NCBI GenBank assembly: GCA_016648135.1
Contig: JADDOH010001545.1
Span: 124,001-188,000, forward strand
Direction: 5' to 3'
Origin: Agrypnia vestita
Taxonomy: Eukaryota; Arthropoda; Insecta; Trichoptera; Phryganeidae
DNA length: 64,000 bases
A program made the translations under genes and the position numbers. This document shows positions 23,901-38,900 of the stretch, piece after piece (position 1 is the stretch's first letter; every line of letters starts with the position of its first letter). Below the pieces are notes generated by a model. It ran no database searches. It was not told where the DNA came from and worked only from the letters and a program-made list of their open reading frames with translations.

Positions 23901-26900
23901 TTTAACTTTCACCTGTGGAGTAGCGTGGAGCGCCCGGCACCCGGTTTCAGAACACTTCTTGTGATTAATCGCAGCCATTTCAAATCGACCATTGCGGGTC
24001 AGCTCTTCGTCGGGATCTGTTAAACGCCGCTGTCTGACAATTGGCCTTGGCCCTGACTTTGAAGTCGAACAACGATAAATATGTCTATAACTCCGCTACA
24101 CGATATGTTGATTATCGGCGGTTGTCTGACAGACGAGTCTAATAAATATGTAAACAGTACAATTATATCACCTAATCATGAGTGTAATGGTATGTAAACA
24201 TACGATTATACCGCGGATATTTCATACGACGTGAATGCATCGCAAAATCTTAAACAAAATTTATATATATATATGGACCTGTGCTTTTAGGTTCTGTAAT
24301 GAATCATGCATTAAATAAATAATATTTTATGTTCAATTTACAGATTTTAGATTATTAACATATCATTAAATGACCCCGATGTCCAGAAAATCGGCGATAT
24401 TATATAAACATTTTTCAACATGTTACAAAATACTCATTTTTGAGCTGAGAAGTTAGAAACGATAAAAAACCATATTAAACGTTGTTTTTAAATTGAGTTA
24501 TACAGTAATACCCCGTTTAACGCGGCGGATATGTTCCAGCAACGTAGAGCGTTATAGGAAACACCGTTAAACGAGTTTATGTCACCATGTAAAATATCGT
24601 GGTTAGGGGAATTTTTTTATTAATAAATATGTATTTTGTCAATTAAGTTTATTAAATGTGTTTTTTTATTACAATACAACAAACTTTATTTCTTACAAAT
24701 ATAGAAATATAAATAAACATACACCCGGTATTATTAATTTAAACCAACCAAGTGCGTTACAAGTGCGTCAAGTAACAAACACTCGATGCGAAAAATAGAA
24801 AAAATCAAAGAGATTCCAAGGCATCATTTACGTTTGAGATCGTTCAGACTCTTCCGTATTTCCAATTTTCTGTCTTTTTATCAAAAATGTGTCTAATGTC
24901 ATTTGCGTTTTTTGTTTGCGCTGTGTAAGAAGTTGTCAATAAGTGAATAAGGCATCCATGACACCCCGTGTTGCCTTTAAGCTCCTATCAAAATCCGTGT
25001 CATTTTCAATAAGTTGGCCCATAATTTCCGTTATAGTGTCTAAACCAGATTTTCGAAATGCCGTTGAAAGTTCTTGATGGTCTTTTTCGGAATGGCTACT
25101 TTCAATATTTTCGTAATCTTCTTGGTGCACCAATTCCTCGCGTTCATCATTAAAAAACTTTCTGCTCTTTCTTCTATTATGTCTTTAAGATCTTACACAT
25201 CGACCTCCCCTACACCGTTTGTGTTGTCCACTGTTTCGTTGATATCAACAGTCTCTTGCAGAGTCAAGATAATAAAACAGCGTTAAACCGAAACAGCGCT
25301 AAGCGGGGCAGCGCTAATCGGGGTCTTACGTACTATGTTTGAAATCGCCGCACGAGTATAGAGTGCGTGGGTTCCAAGGTCAATGAAGATTATGAAGCAA
25401 TACACCGTGTCTGGCGGCCAGGGGCGAGCGCCTGGCACACACGGGAACAAGATCGGGAACAGGCGTGCGAACGATGTAACGACTTCCGCTTATTTCCAAA
25501 TGAACGAATTCTAGCCGCTCGAGAGTTGTATTATATGTAAGGGCCGGCAACAAGATTCACTTCAAAAACATCAGTAACAGAGCGACAGTAATACTTCTGC
25601 CAGAAGTGGTCCAGACCTACTTCAGAAGTGTGCTTAAGGTGTTTGTCGTGAACCATCCCTGGCTGTGCTAGTATTACATTAAGGTATCAAAATATTTCCA
25701 GCTGATCTCGGTCTATTACTAAAACATCCAAATGTACTATTATTGATGTACATTTTGTGAATTTGAAGTATTTACTTTTGTAATTCAAAATATTGTAAAG
25801 AAATGGTAAGCAAAAGTGATCATTGTAATATATCTCTTTGGAAAAATACTATAAAAAGCTCTAGAACCTACTTCAGCACTCTAGGATTATCTACAACATT
25901 CTGGAGACACCTGGAACAGCCTGTAGGAATGTTCTCAAGGTTATGAAAAACCAACGTCATTGCGTATATATAGCGGGTTCAGGCCGCTGCGCGCGGAGTT
26001 TTGTTTTGGAATTTCTATCCACGCGATATTAGGCCGATGTGGCCAGTCGTGGAATTTCGAAGCGACAGATATTAAGCGAAATAATCGAGTGGCGAAATAA
26101 ATAAGTGCGACTTCTATAAGCGAGAATTGAATAAAGAGTTCATAGTCGAGGGATAAATTGCGTGTATTCATTTAATTCGTTTTAAGTTACTTTGTTAATT
26201 GAATAAATAATTAATCGTTAATTAATTAAAAGAGTTTTCGTTTGTTTCGCGAAAATATTATAATTCCAGTGTTAGAAAATATATAGGTATGTGTATGAAC
26301 TTTTAAGAGGTTTTGTGCTAAGCTAATGTGTTGTAACTCTCGATCTTGCAGAACAGCGTCCACAACGGAGTCTACCCCGCGCACCTGCACTCGCTGTGGG
26401 CGGTGTGCGCCGTGCTCACGGGCCTGCACCTGGGAGGGCTCTGGACGCCCTTCAATCTCGTCAACAGAATCTACGAGCACCTGACGGACGACAGGTGACT
26501 TTCCACTCAATACCGTGCTCTACTCGATTTTGCGAATTGTATGTTTATTTGTCTGTTTTGCAATGCGACTAGTGATGTCACAGCGATGTTCTCTACAGGG
26601 TTCACTTTTCCAGACTATTTGTTGCTCAGCATTCAACTGGTCTGGTGTTGCCCCAGCGATTGTTTTGCGATCTGATGCATTTGTAGAAATATCACGCAAT
26701 TTGTCAAACTTAACACGCCAAGACCTATTTAAAATGTATCTATTTATTTTATAAAAATAAATAAGAATTTTAGAAGGTAAAGTACACAATTAATAGATCT
26801 AGATTAGAGTCTATTTGATTTAGGCTCGAAGGGAATAATTTTACCAACTTCGACGTTTTCCTATATTTTGTAAGATCGATTGCTTAAAACGAGTTAATGG

Positions 26901-29900
26901 GTTTGTGTATTTGGAAGTACGTGTATTTACTAGGAACGGAAAGGTGTCCAATGCTATTGAAACAAGGGTAAATACAGGTTTTGAGAAAATCCCCGATTTT
27001 TTTACTCTGGTTCGGGGTCTCTAAAGGGAACGATTGAACTCGAAATTCTCTAGACACGAATAGATACCCGACGTCGTCGATCTCCGTCAGATGTTCTGCT
27101 TCAGATGCAAATCCCGTTGACTGCACCACTTTAAAGCTGTCCGAATGTTTTTAGTACAATAGAAAATATATTTGACACTTTGCATCTGCCACGACAAACT
27201 CAACCGTCGGTTCCGAGATGCCAAACAATCTATGGTTCGCGGCTACACAGAGAACTCCACGCTCATAACCAATTTTTATAAAGCACCCGACCAGATAGAC
27301 CACTATAGATTTTTGCCCGGACAGAGCGAAATAAAATGAATGGGTCGAATTCTGGTGCCAATTCGAAGCCCGGAATTAAAAAAAAGTAACCCAAAAAAAA
27401 ACAAGTTTTTATTACACTCTCTTCCTCATTGAATCAGGATTCGTGCCTACTGCACGCTTCGGGGTCATTACTAATTTATATTGATTCCAATTTGAAAAAA
27501 CCATTAAAATTTCGAAATATCCAAAATTATACTATAATTATTAATTTTTTTAAACGAAAATTTGTTAGATCGTTTTAATCGTCGCCATGAATCTGCCTGC
27601 AAAGTTTCAGCTCGATTGGATCACGGGAAAAGAGTTAAAAATGGATCCAAAGTTTTTCCGGCAGACAACAAACCGCGGACGCTACGAGTTAAAAGAAAGA
27701 GAGTAAAAAAACGTGGAAATTCTTTCGAAAATCTACATACAGCGAGTGGAGTGAAGAATGAAAAAAATTAGAATCAAATGTAGAACTTTTTGTAGTATGG
27801 TCGATATTAAGAATACGGTCATCAAGAAAATCAATTTTCTTAAAATCTTCATGTACGTTGTGCACATTTAATAATATGTATTTTCGTGGAAAAATTAATT
27901 CGATTTATCGAATATTGATTTATAGACAGCTTTTCTGGAACGTACATACGACTTCTATCTTCATTTATTATTCTGGTTTCGGTAAAAACAAATGTGCTAC
28001 TTTTCCTTTCAGAGAATCTGGTCGCTAAGCGAGATTTACACACGATATCGGAATCTGTTTCTAAATATTCGTGCCATTTCTTAAATAACGGATCGTACAT
28101 TGTGACCATTAATGTTAATTTAAATACTTTACAGTGTCGAGAGGTTGTTGCGAAACATTCAAATTTAAATATTACACGGACGTGTTAATAATATAACAAT
28201 GGTATTAGGCATTACACGGACAGTCTTAATAATATAACAATGGTATTAGGCAAGTTTGGTACGTGCCGCAGGGTCCATCGACATTTTTGTTCATCCTCAG
28301 CTGGCGTTCGACGTTAGGCCAGCGTAACTCTTCTTTTCAAGCATTCAATCAGTCCATCTTTTGGAACTCATTCAATGGTGTGTGACCTCCGCGTGCTGAT
28401 TTGCGTGATTATCCTTGCCGAATGAGCTTCAGCTACAAAACTCCTCGTTTTATTGAGTGGCCACAGCACGAGTAAATAATACCTTTGGTTCAGGCTACGT
28501 TTGATTATACCTTGGTCCCTTTGGAACAAGGTATAATCAAACTGAAATATTGTGACAATATTTTTTTTATTATGTTCTAAGAACACAATTACTGGATTTT
28601 GTTCGCAGAGGGGTAATCAATAATTAAGATAAATTATAAATATAATACAGTCTCACAGAGACGAAGATATTTATACAATATACTTATGGATATCTTTATG
28701 GGCCGTTAAAAGGGCTTGGAAAACGTTGGACTATCATTACAGTAACTTGAATGTGAAAATTCATTCCCTTTTAAAACGAGTCAAATAAAATGATAAAAAC
28801 CTTCCAATTTCATTTGGAAAAAAAACATATTGTAATTTCTGCAGGGTTTTTAACATTTTATTTAACTTGTATTGAAACGAATGAATTTTCGTAATCGATT
28901 AAAGTTATTGTAACGATAGTTTTACGTTTTGCAAAAAAAGTCAGAAATATTTAAAAAAAAGCAAACTTTGATATATATCAAAACTACACAACTGTTGATA
29001 ATTAGGTCATGGTTTTTTGAACATTTTCGACTCATAATCTAGGCAGGAATACATCTGTAAAGATTGTGGACTATCTCTTTTACACCTTGTATAATTTATC
29101 TTAGTTAATGAAATATTGTGCTTACGTTTGAAGATTGCCTACGGTGCCCAGAATGCCTAAGAATGCTCCAAAATTCAAAGCATATTTCTTTCTTTCCCTG
29201 ACAGGACCCGTGTTTCAATGTAATTTCCGGTATAGCAAAGTTATGATTCTTTTTTGGTGTTAGGTATAAAACTAAAGTTTGTTATTTTCCAAACCGCAAT
29301 AAGTCACTTCACCGACAATAAACGTATTTGTAACAATAAACAGGATAATCTAATAACCGAAACCATAAACTATTAATAATCACAGTAAATTTCCGATGAA
29401 TTATCGTTTGCGCGTTTGTTAAATAAATAAATATTAACAAATCGCCGTCTCAAACTTTATTTGCTGTAATCGCACGTGTATATGAGTGAAATACGACGAT
29501 ATAATTAAGTTTCTGAGATTTATTTGACATAAATCTAAGTAACTTGTACACTTATTAAGGTTGTTATCTGAAGACATTGTCACCTATGCCATAGTAAAAT
29601 TTTTATAAAGAAGACATTACAATACGACCGGGATATAGATGAATAGATATGACTTCCTTATTTACCTACGTGTACTTTTCCTGAGAAATAACTTGACATC
29701 TGTCAAATTTAAATATTTATTTAGTGGAAATATTGACTAAAATGTAATATTTGGACACTTTGTGTGAAGAAATTAGTAGATGTTTATGAAACATTCTGAT
29801 TTTATTACAATTTAAAAAAATAAAACTTATAATTATTTTATATAATACTCACATCAAAATGTACTAGAAATGTTATTAAGATAACGTAAACCAAGGAGAA

Positions 29901-32900
29901 TAGATAATTGTGAAATTGTAGGCATTAATAGAAAACTGTCTAGTAATTTACGGAAAATCATTGTACATACATAATACGTTTACTTTCTCTACGAGTCCAA
30001 AGCCAAGTTTTCGAAGATAAATCGGTACATAAGAGATTAACAAAATGTTAAGATTCAAGTGAGTTAAAACCGTTCAATTTCACTGTTTTTAAATGCTTCA
30101 TATTTTTATATATTAATAATATAATACATATATTGATTTAGTCCTTATATAATATGTATTCAAAAAATGTTTAACTTTCTTTAGAAAGATAAAATATTAT
30201 GAATTCTTGTAATTTATTAACCATAAATTTATCCTTTACGGTAAATCAAATTAAAATATGAATGATTATTTAATCATAGCAGCAAAAACTGGGAGATTTT
30301 CTTCAATCAATTTTGAATAGAACATATTCCTTACACTCTGAGTGAAATGTCAACAGTTAATGAGACAAGTGACATCAAAATTTACATTTTTTAAAAATAT
30401 TTATTACCTCTCTTCTGTAAGACGTTGGAGTATCATGTATCAAATATTAAAAATCAATCCGCTTTGATACAAGTCAAATAAAATTATTAAAACCACGAAA
30501 AAAAATCTGCAAGTTATTAATCATTTTATTTGACTTGTATCGAAGCGAGCAAATTTTTAATATTCGATATAAATTACTTTTACTGGAGATGATAGGTCGG
30601 AAATATTGAAAAAATGCAAACTTTGATATCGCTTATCTTCTTAATCGTTGACATTTCACCCAAAATGTAATGAATATTTTCTATACAAAATTGAATGAAA
30701 AAGAGTCTCGTGAAGTTTTAGCTACTAGCTATGAGATACCCTTTATGTACGATACAAGTGTTTTTCAAACTGCGTTTTCCTTGCGTCCCGCCAACCTTTA
30801 TCTGCGAAGAGCATAACATAACATAATGTCGAGCGACCTACCACACCCACGACAGAGGCCGGCAGACATGCAACTAGCTAAGTGATCATTGCTTGGCAGC
30901 TCATCTATGCGTGGCTCGACAATGAACAATTTACATTTTTTTTCAATTTAACAGCGCAATTGATTCATTCGGATCATTATTAATTGTTAATTTAAATTCA
31001 CTATTCTAAATATTTTTAGCATACCTTATCTATATTTTCTACGCTAGTATTCTACCGCCGAAATGCCGCTGTTACTCGAAGCTTAGCCATGAAGTAAAAA
31101 CATTGTCATTCGCACAACATTGGCTAAAGTTTGCGTGTCGCACTTTAGTCAGGGAGCGTCCATAAACCGCGTGGTTCCGTTTTGAACTCTTTTGAACCAC
31201 TCCTCTCCGCATAGCCCTAACGTGGCAAGTAGTTTTGTCCTATTAATTCCAGGAGACATTTTGTGCAGTTTTCTCTTGCCAAAACTATTTTTAGGGAACG
31301 TCGTGTTCATTTTTATGTTTATGTATTCATCGATCGATCGGTCAATGGATATGTAATAATTAAACGCTATACAATTCCTTTTTAATAAAAATATTGAAAA
31401 TGTATACAGGAATTTGTATTACGCAGTGCCCACAATGGGTACCAATTTACATATATACATATTGAAGAAGTCGTTCGGTAAGTACATAATTAGAATTAAA
31501 ACAGGCGTATTTTAAGTGAAATATTGATTATGTGTTAGCCAATAACCGATTACTTGCGTAATAAATAGATAAGAATCGGTGAAATTATCGAAATTCTTCA
31601 AAATTAATTAGTACGTGACTTTAAATTCAATTAGTCAACAGCAAATTTGTGAAAAAATTAAAGGAAGTAATCCACATGTATTAGTGTAGTATTTTAAAAT
31701 ATTCGAGTAATAAACTCGCTTTGTTTTGATAAGGTTGATATAAGTTATATTTTACGAATTCCATTTCACGTAATCGGCTATCGACCGGCATCATTACCAT
31801 TACATAATCCATTCTAGAAAAAGCGATAAAAAAAATTACGTGTCGGGGGACTCCCGTCAGGAAAGAAGTTCCTCACGCCTTTTCTCCAAATCCGAATGTA
31901 ATTAGATAGGGAGATATTTATTTATTTATTATTTATTTATTGAAATTAACGGACATAGTCCAATAAAATTTCGTTCCAGTATATTTTCGTTATGTAAGGA
32001 AACGTTAAGTTGAAGTTGTTTTTAGATTTTTTTCTCTTTCGATACTCTTTTTGACGCTGAGCATGTGATTTCACTTTTGTCTCTCTGTAATGCATGTAAA
32101 TAGTAAACATTCAAATCACATTAAAAGTTTATAAACATTAAAAAATACTTTAATCAAAATATATAATTTTATTAACTTACTTTTCAAAGTTTGTATTACA
32201 CATACTTGTTACAGTTTCCAATTCCCGAATCTTCATTGCAAAATTGCAATAATGAGACAATGTAACTTACGTATGATTTAAAACAAATAACAAATAAGTT
32301 TTAACAAAATTTCCACGCGTTCAGTATTGAGGTTATACAATCTGTCGCCCACGATGCTCGTCTACTCGAATCTGGATTGAATCGGAGCACACACACACTC
32401 ACACACACTCGTATATAATAGAAAGAGAGAGAGATAACGCTTTTTCCCTAGGAGGACCAGTCAATGAGTCAATTCCTAACGCAAGCCGCGTTAAGGAACT
32501 TCGTTCCAAAATGAGTGGTGAAAGGGGAGGAATGATTTACATTTCATTGTTACGTGTATTACAATTTATTTGTATACATTAATTTTTTTTATTTCTTTTA
32601 AAATTATTATCGTATGAAATTTTGGCTAATTGCACCTTGACGGTCGAAGTCGCGAAATATTGCCGTAAGATATTTCGAGGAGAAGAATTTGTTTTCTTTG
32701 TCCATTTTTTTATGTAAAAGTGCATTTTTGTGGTACACATTATAATTAAAAATAGAACTCGTAATTACTTGCAATCAAAAGCCATACACGCAAGTTTTCG
32801 AAGCCGAGAACTGACGTGATTAGACTTTGTAAAATATGTATTTAAAAAAAAAACAAAAAAATTCAGTTTTATTAGAATTAATTTTATTTGTTAACAATTT

Positions 32901-35900
32901 AAGGCAAATAAATCAATACAAATTAAATAAGTTACAATATAAATTAGTGTCGCCATCAAATCTTGCTCTTTAAAATGTTCATCACGTGCGTTTACTATAA
33001 TGTATTCACCCTTAAAAATACTCATACTATAGTGGTTACGACTTGTGCATTGACAATGGAATGTTATGTATCTGAACATGTTCCTAGCGGCCCTCGTGCC
33101 TAGTGGGCGTGACACTGGCTTCCCACACCGAGGGTTCCGGGTTCGCTTCCCGGTGAGATTACAATAAATCCATTACATTACTCAAGCTTGGATGTTTTTT
33201 TTGTATCTCTTGGTCTGTTCGAAGTATTTATAAATGAAAAATAAAAAAATATTCCAATTCAAAACAATAAAGTGTAATAATGTCGACCGCTTCATGTCGA
33301 TTCGGTGTATCTCCAAAACCATATAAATATATTCAGGAATTGAATAAAAATAGACAATCATATAAGAATTAAACATAGGTAAATACTTCTTCTTCCTCAG
33401 CCATCTCTCCACTGCTGGATGTAGGCCTCTTCTAATGTTTTCCAATCCACCTTCCTTTGGGCTTTTCTTATCCACCCAGTAACCGCGACGAGGGACAATA
33501 TCATCGGCCTATCCTTTCTGAGACCGGCCATCCCTCTTTTCAGGCCGCAGGGGTTGCCATCTATCCATTCCTTGTTTGGCAATACGACCTGCCCATTTGT
33601 CACATCGTCAACTTTTGTCCGGCGTCTGATTTCCTCATTTCTGATTCTATCCCTCACACTTACGTCTGGCATTCGTCTCTCCGTAGATCGCTGCGAACAT
33701 CTTAATTTACGCATGGTCCTCGCAGTTAGCGTAATAGTTTCCAGACCATAGGTAAGCACAGGAAGAATGCATGTTTCAAACACTTTTCTTTTTAAATTCA
33801 TGGGAATATCTTTATTTTTAAGTACTTGGCGTTTCTCATACCCAAGTGGGCATGACTGGCTTCTCATACCGAGGGTTCTGGGTTCGATTTCGGTGAGGTC
33901 ACAATTAATATATGTGATTTAATCAAGCCTGGGTGTTTTGTGATATGTTTCGCTTCTATAATTGGGCTACTTGGTTTGCTGAAGCGTTTCAAATCTAAAT
34001 TCTTATTAGATATTAGTTGATCACAGTCTGATATTTGAAATAGGTATTTGTAATAACAAATCTTTTACGTGCCATCTTTTTAAGAAAGCAGAGCTGCTCA
34101 GAAATACAAAAGAGATTGAAGTTAATAAAATATATGGACTGTAAAAAATGTATATGAAATAATATTGTAATACGCAGGAATATTCACTACAATAAAATAT
34201 GATTATCTTTATTTTTTAATAAAAATTTCGAGAATATTTTATAATATTTTACCCCCTTAAATTACTGAGAACTTTATTTCACTACATTCCTGATAATGCA
34301 GTGAATATATTTATTTCCTTGAACTTCAAAATCAACCTAAACCAAATACTTAAATTTCAAAAGCAACCTAAATCTTTTTTGTTTCAAAATATACTTAAGT
34401 CCATTTTAAATGTTGAATTAACTCACGAAATGTACAAATTTCATTTACATTATGTTATTTGAATGTTTTATTTTTAATTCCTTATTGCACTACTTTTTAT
34501 TTCTTCTTATTCAACTTATAAACAATATGTAAAAAAGTTTCTTTGATTTGCCAAAAAATGCTTTTTGGCGTTAGGTAGGTTTTGATATTTAACTTGTTAA
34601 GTATGGTTCCAAGCTAAAGCGCGTTCTATAATAAATGTGACAACTTAATAATAATCCAAATTATGAAACACAAGGATTCTGCGCGTATTGCAAAAATAAA
34701 ATGTAAGCACGCTCGCGCGCGGTTCTCGTTCATTGATCCGCACGCGCATTGCAAACCGCGCACATTCAAGATAATCATTTAGACTTATCAGTCGATCAAG
34801 AACAACGCGACTTGCGTAACGCCAGGAGCGTGACGTATGCGGCTCGTGAGGAGTGCGAACTTATCGCGTCGTGGGATGGAAGTCAACCTTTGGGTTGTTG
34901 ATGTTGTGGCCGCGGTGATAGGCCTGGCGGACGGGCTCCTGCCGCTATCACCGCCGGCCAAAGTCCGACTGCAAGGCCGGCGCGTTCTCACCGGGCGCGT
35001 CTGCGCCTCTCTCTTCGTACGTTGTCTATTTCGAGTGTAACGCACGCTGGCGTCGAGTGTCGAGCCATTATGCGGATTAATGCACACTGCTCGCGCCTTG
35101 GCAATGAAATAAAGAAGCGCCAATTTAATGTTCTCCACTAAAATTTGCCATTAAAACTGCGTTTAAAGTTATCATAACGTGTTGTTAGTGTTCTTTCCAT
35201 TTAAGAAAGGCAACCGAATTAATATGTGTAAGCCGTGCGTACGAGGCGCGTTGTTTCGTTGTGTTGGTATTTATATCTTTAAACACCGACACAACGAAAC
35301 AATGTGCGTCGTACGCACGACTTAGGCCCGGTTGTTTCAAGTTCGATCAAAGTAAGCGGTCGATAAAAGCATAGATTTTTACGAAAACGGATCGTCTGAT
35401 TGGTGGAGAACGTAAAATTTCAGTTTAAACTCTACGCTTACATTGATCGAATTTGAAACAACCGGGCCTTACACGTACTAATTCGATTGTCTTTCTTAAA
35501 CGAAAAGACCTACACCAGGCCATTCCAAACAAAAAAATAAATAAAAGATTCCGGCATCTTTCTCAAGTTAATGCGTTATCAAATTGTCAAATATGTACAA
35601 ATAAAAAAATCACAAATTAAAATAAACACATTTAAATAACTCAAGCAAATTATAAAAAAAATATATAGAAAGAAAATTATTTGAATAAAATACTATACGA
35701 TGTAAAAAATTAAAGAGTCAAAAAACCTATGAGTAAAACATTAGCAGATTTTAATAGATACACTATGACTGTCTCAGAATCGACCGCATGTTTCTTTTTA
35801 GTCAATTGTCTTGGAATACATCTGCAAACTCACATACTCATTGCCCACTCTGTATAGTCTAGGCAGTGATTATCTGGTAGTTTATTAGCGTATTATTGTA

Positions 35901-38900
35901 ATATAATATATCATTTGAACGCGATGACAGTGGAATTCTAAGACATACTTTAGACAGAAGTATAGGGCTTGCCAATTCGAGATTTGATAATTTTGTACAG
36001 AAATTGGGTTTATCTTTCTTTTGAACAGGATTTCGGGCGTAATTGGGCATAACGCTGATAATAACACAATTACACTTTGAGATTTGGAGCAGATAACGAG
36101 ATAAGCGAGATATCGATGTTATTCGTTAGGTTATGGAAGCCTCGTGGCGATTTATAATCTTGAATGATAAGACATTTATTATTTTGTGTTTTCATCCACA
36201 TAGGTAATAAATAAGCTTTCTGTTTTGTTTATCGACTGTCACATTTACGAACATGTTTGTAAGCTTTGGGTGCTTTTTTACACGGTTTTACGTAATTCTC
36301 TTTGACTTGTTTGCTTATGTGGTGGAATCTTGTAATTGATTTTGCTCCAACTTCCCGACTAGCTAGAGCTCTGAAACTTTCAACATTTACTTAGAGTGGA
36401 TGACTATGAATTATCAAATCATCTAAATAAGGTTTTCGGTTAGATTTCGATTAAAATCAATTATCACGTCACTCACAAGCAAGAGCCGAGCGTTCGAAGA
36501 TTTGTTTTAAACTTTAAAACAAAGTGTTTATTATTTGGATGGTGATGTTTTCAATCATTTCGAACAAAATATTCGATCTAACGTTTCGTCAACTGTGACG
36601 AGTTCAGTGTTGGAAGTAATTTTTTCGCCACAGTACAGAAGGATCGATTTGATTTGATTCAATACTGTCCAGACAAGACGCATCTTTGTTGATTCGTCCG
36701 ATGAGAGCCGCGTTGCGAGGATTGCGTCACAGGGAGTCCGGGCTTCCGACCGTCGACGCTAAGGCATACAATTTTAGATACATTTATTTTCGTAAGCATT
36801 CACACACACAGCTATAAATAGTGTGCGCTATTAAATAACGCCCGACCCTCACGTGGAAACTATTGTAGAGATTAGGCTGCTCCGAAAACAATGAATGCTT
36901 TTTACTTTCACAAAGAATTTAACAAACTAAGAGCCATTTCCAGTTGTTGTTTAATTGGAATCAAAGAATTCTTCAAATGCGTTTCCAGCAGTTTTTGAAA
37001 GTTGCGTGAAGCAAGACGGTTAAACAGTGCCAATGTTTTCTTCCGCTGAACCTTTCAGTTCGCTGTTTCCAGCAGTGACAGAATGTGTCCTCAACCGGCT
37101 CCAGCATCGAGACTCGCGTCTCCATAGTCAAACCAGTGTTGCAACTGTCAGTTCCTAAGACATGGAGGTATCTTTTAATATTGCGTAAAAACAGTCTTGT
37201 AAAACATTTCAACGAGTATTTTTTATGCATTACTTAGTACACAGTAGCTTAAGACTTTTCAATTATGATAAATTGTAGAAGTCTCACAGAGACGAAGCTA
37301 TTTACATGGGAAGAGTGTACGGAAATCTTTGTAGGGTGGCCCAGGGCTTATGATCTGTATGAGCTGGCTTATGTGATCACTTTACTTAGTGTAACGTTCG
37401 CCAATCCACCGTAAAATCATTCACACATTATCTTATTTTCGAAAGTTCTATATATGTTCTGAATCAGTTTCTTTCATATATTCGAATGGACCATGCTAGA
37501 GTCATCTATAGTCCTTCCCGTGATATTGTATACACAGATTTCGCAACTGGTAATACAACATCTATATTTTTAAAGAATAATATAAAGCAATATTCTTTTT
37601 GATGTATATATATATAGGGTGTAACAGAGATTGTCCACAATACTTCACAGGTGAATTCCTGTCTTATTATAAGTCGAAAATGTCGAAGCGATCATGATAT
37701 AATATCAATAGTTAAGGAGATATGCGACATCAAAGTTTGCATTTTTTTCTCAATATTTATGACTTATGTTTTGCAAAACGTTTGACTATCATTACAATAA
37801 CTTTTATCTAATATGAAAAATGTATTCCCTTTACAAGTCAAATAAAATGATAAAAATCTTCTAATTCCAATTGGAAAACATTCTAATAGGAATTTTTTAG
37901 GGTTTTTATTATTTTAATTAACTTTTATTAAAATGAATGGATTTTCCGTAATCGATATAAGTTACTGTAATGATACTTCAATGTTTTGTAAAAAATAAGT
38001 AAGAAATATTGAAAAAAAAACATGCAAACTTTGATATTGCATAACTCCATAACTATTGATGCTTGAACACTTTCAATGTCGTCGAAAATGTTCAAACAGG
38101 TCATGAAAATTTTCGACTCAAGGCAGGAATCCACCTTTAGAGTATTGTGGATTAACTCTGTTACATCCTGTATATGATAGCCTTCCTAATTCTTTAACAC
38201 ACATATAACTGCATTGTGTAAAGTGATCTCTTAAGCTGCTCGCAAGCCTGGGCCACCCTATTAAGATTTCCATATAAATAGCTTATTTCCTGTGAGATTT
38301 CTATTAATTAATTTTAATTAATAATTATCCCTTTGTAGATAGAATCCAGTAACCGTATTATCAGAACATGTTTAAGACGTTTCACTTCAAAAATAAAAAA
38401 AAAACGTTCAGATTATTGTAGTATTTAATTGGGCATTATTTTTGGAACAACCAATAACAGGGCACAGCGCGTGCTGTCTGTCGTGGGCGTGTATTTACTA
38501 GTGCACGCGGTAGGTGACCGAAAAGTTCATTGACTTGTTCATTGAGTTGTCTGCAGTACTTTTGTAAATACGATAATCAAAATGTGTAGGCAGTGCGCTT
38601 TTAAATCCGATGGCATTCCCCGGAAACGGGAGAATCTCTCGAAGCCGTTTCTAATAAAATCACAGGATTGATCAAAAGGAGGTCACAACCGATCGATCGT
38701 TGGGGTGTTTTGATTGGCCGCGGTGAATTTGCCACAAAGTTGTTTTCGATCGAATTGTACTATTATTGATAACATCCGATTTAGATGTTATCAATAATAA
38801 GCCGCATTTCCAAAATACTCTTTCTTTTAATTACATTATTACATTATCTAAGTTTAGTTTATCTTAAGTCTTAGTTTAAAGTTTTTAACGCGATTTAGTT

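Larger units (their letters stand above)
11919..26351 (+). other. CPT1 intron 1 (14.4 kb)
   Basis: A phase-0 intron. Contents listed separately: unrecognised minus-strand open frames, several LINE fragments, a SINE-like copy, a foldback element, a pogo-like derivative, a tandem region, a hAT-like derivative, foldback B and a pogo-type derivative. Parts such as 13860-14420, 15290-15520, 21870-22950 and 24080-24490 show nothing I can name. Confidence 0.85.
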
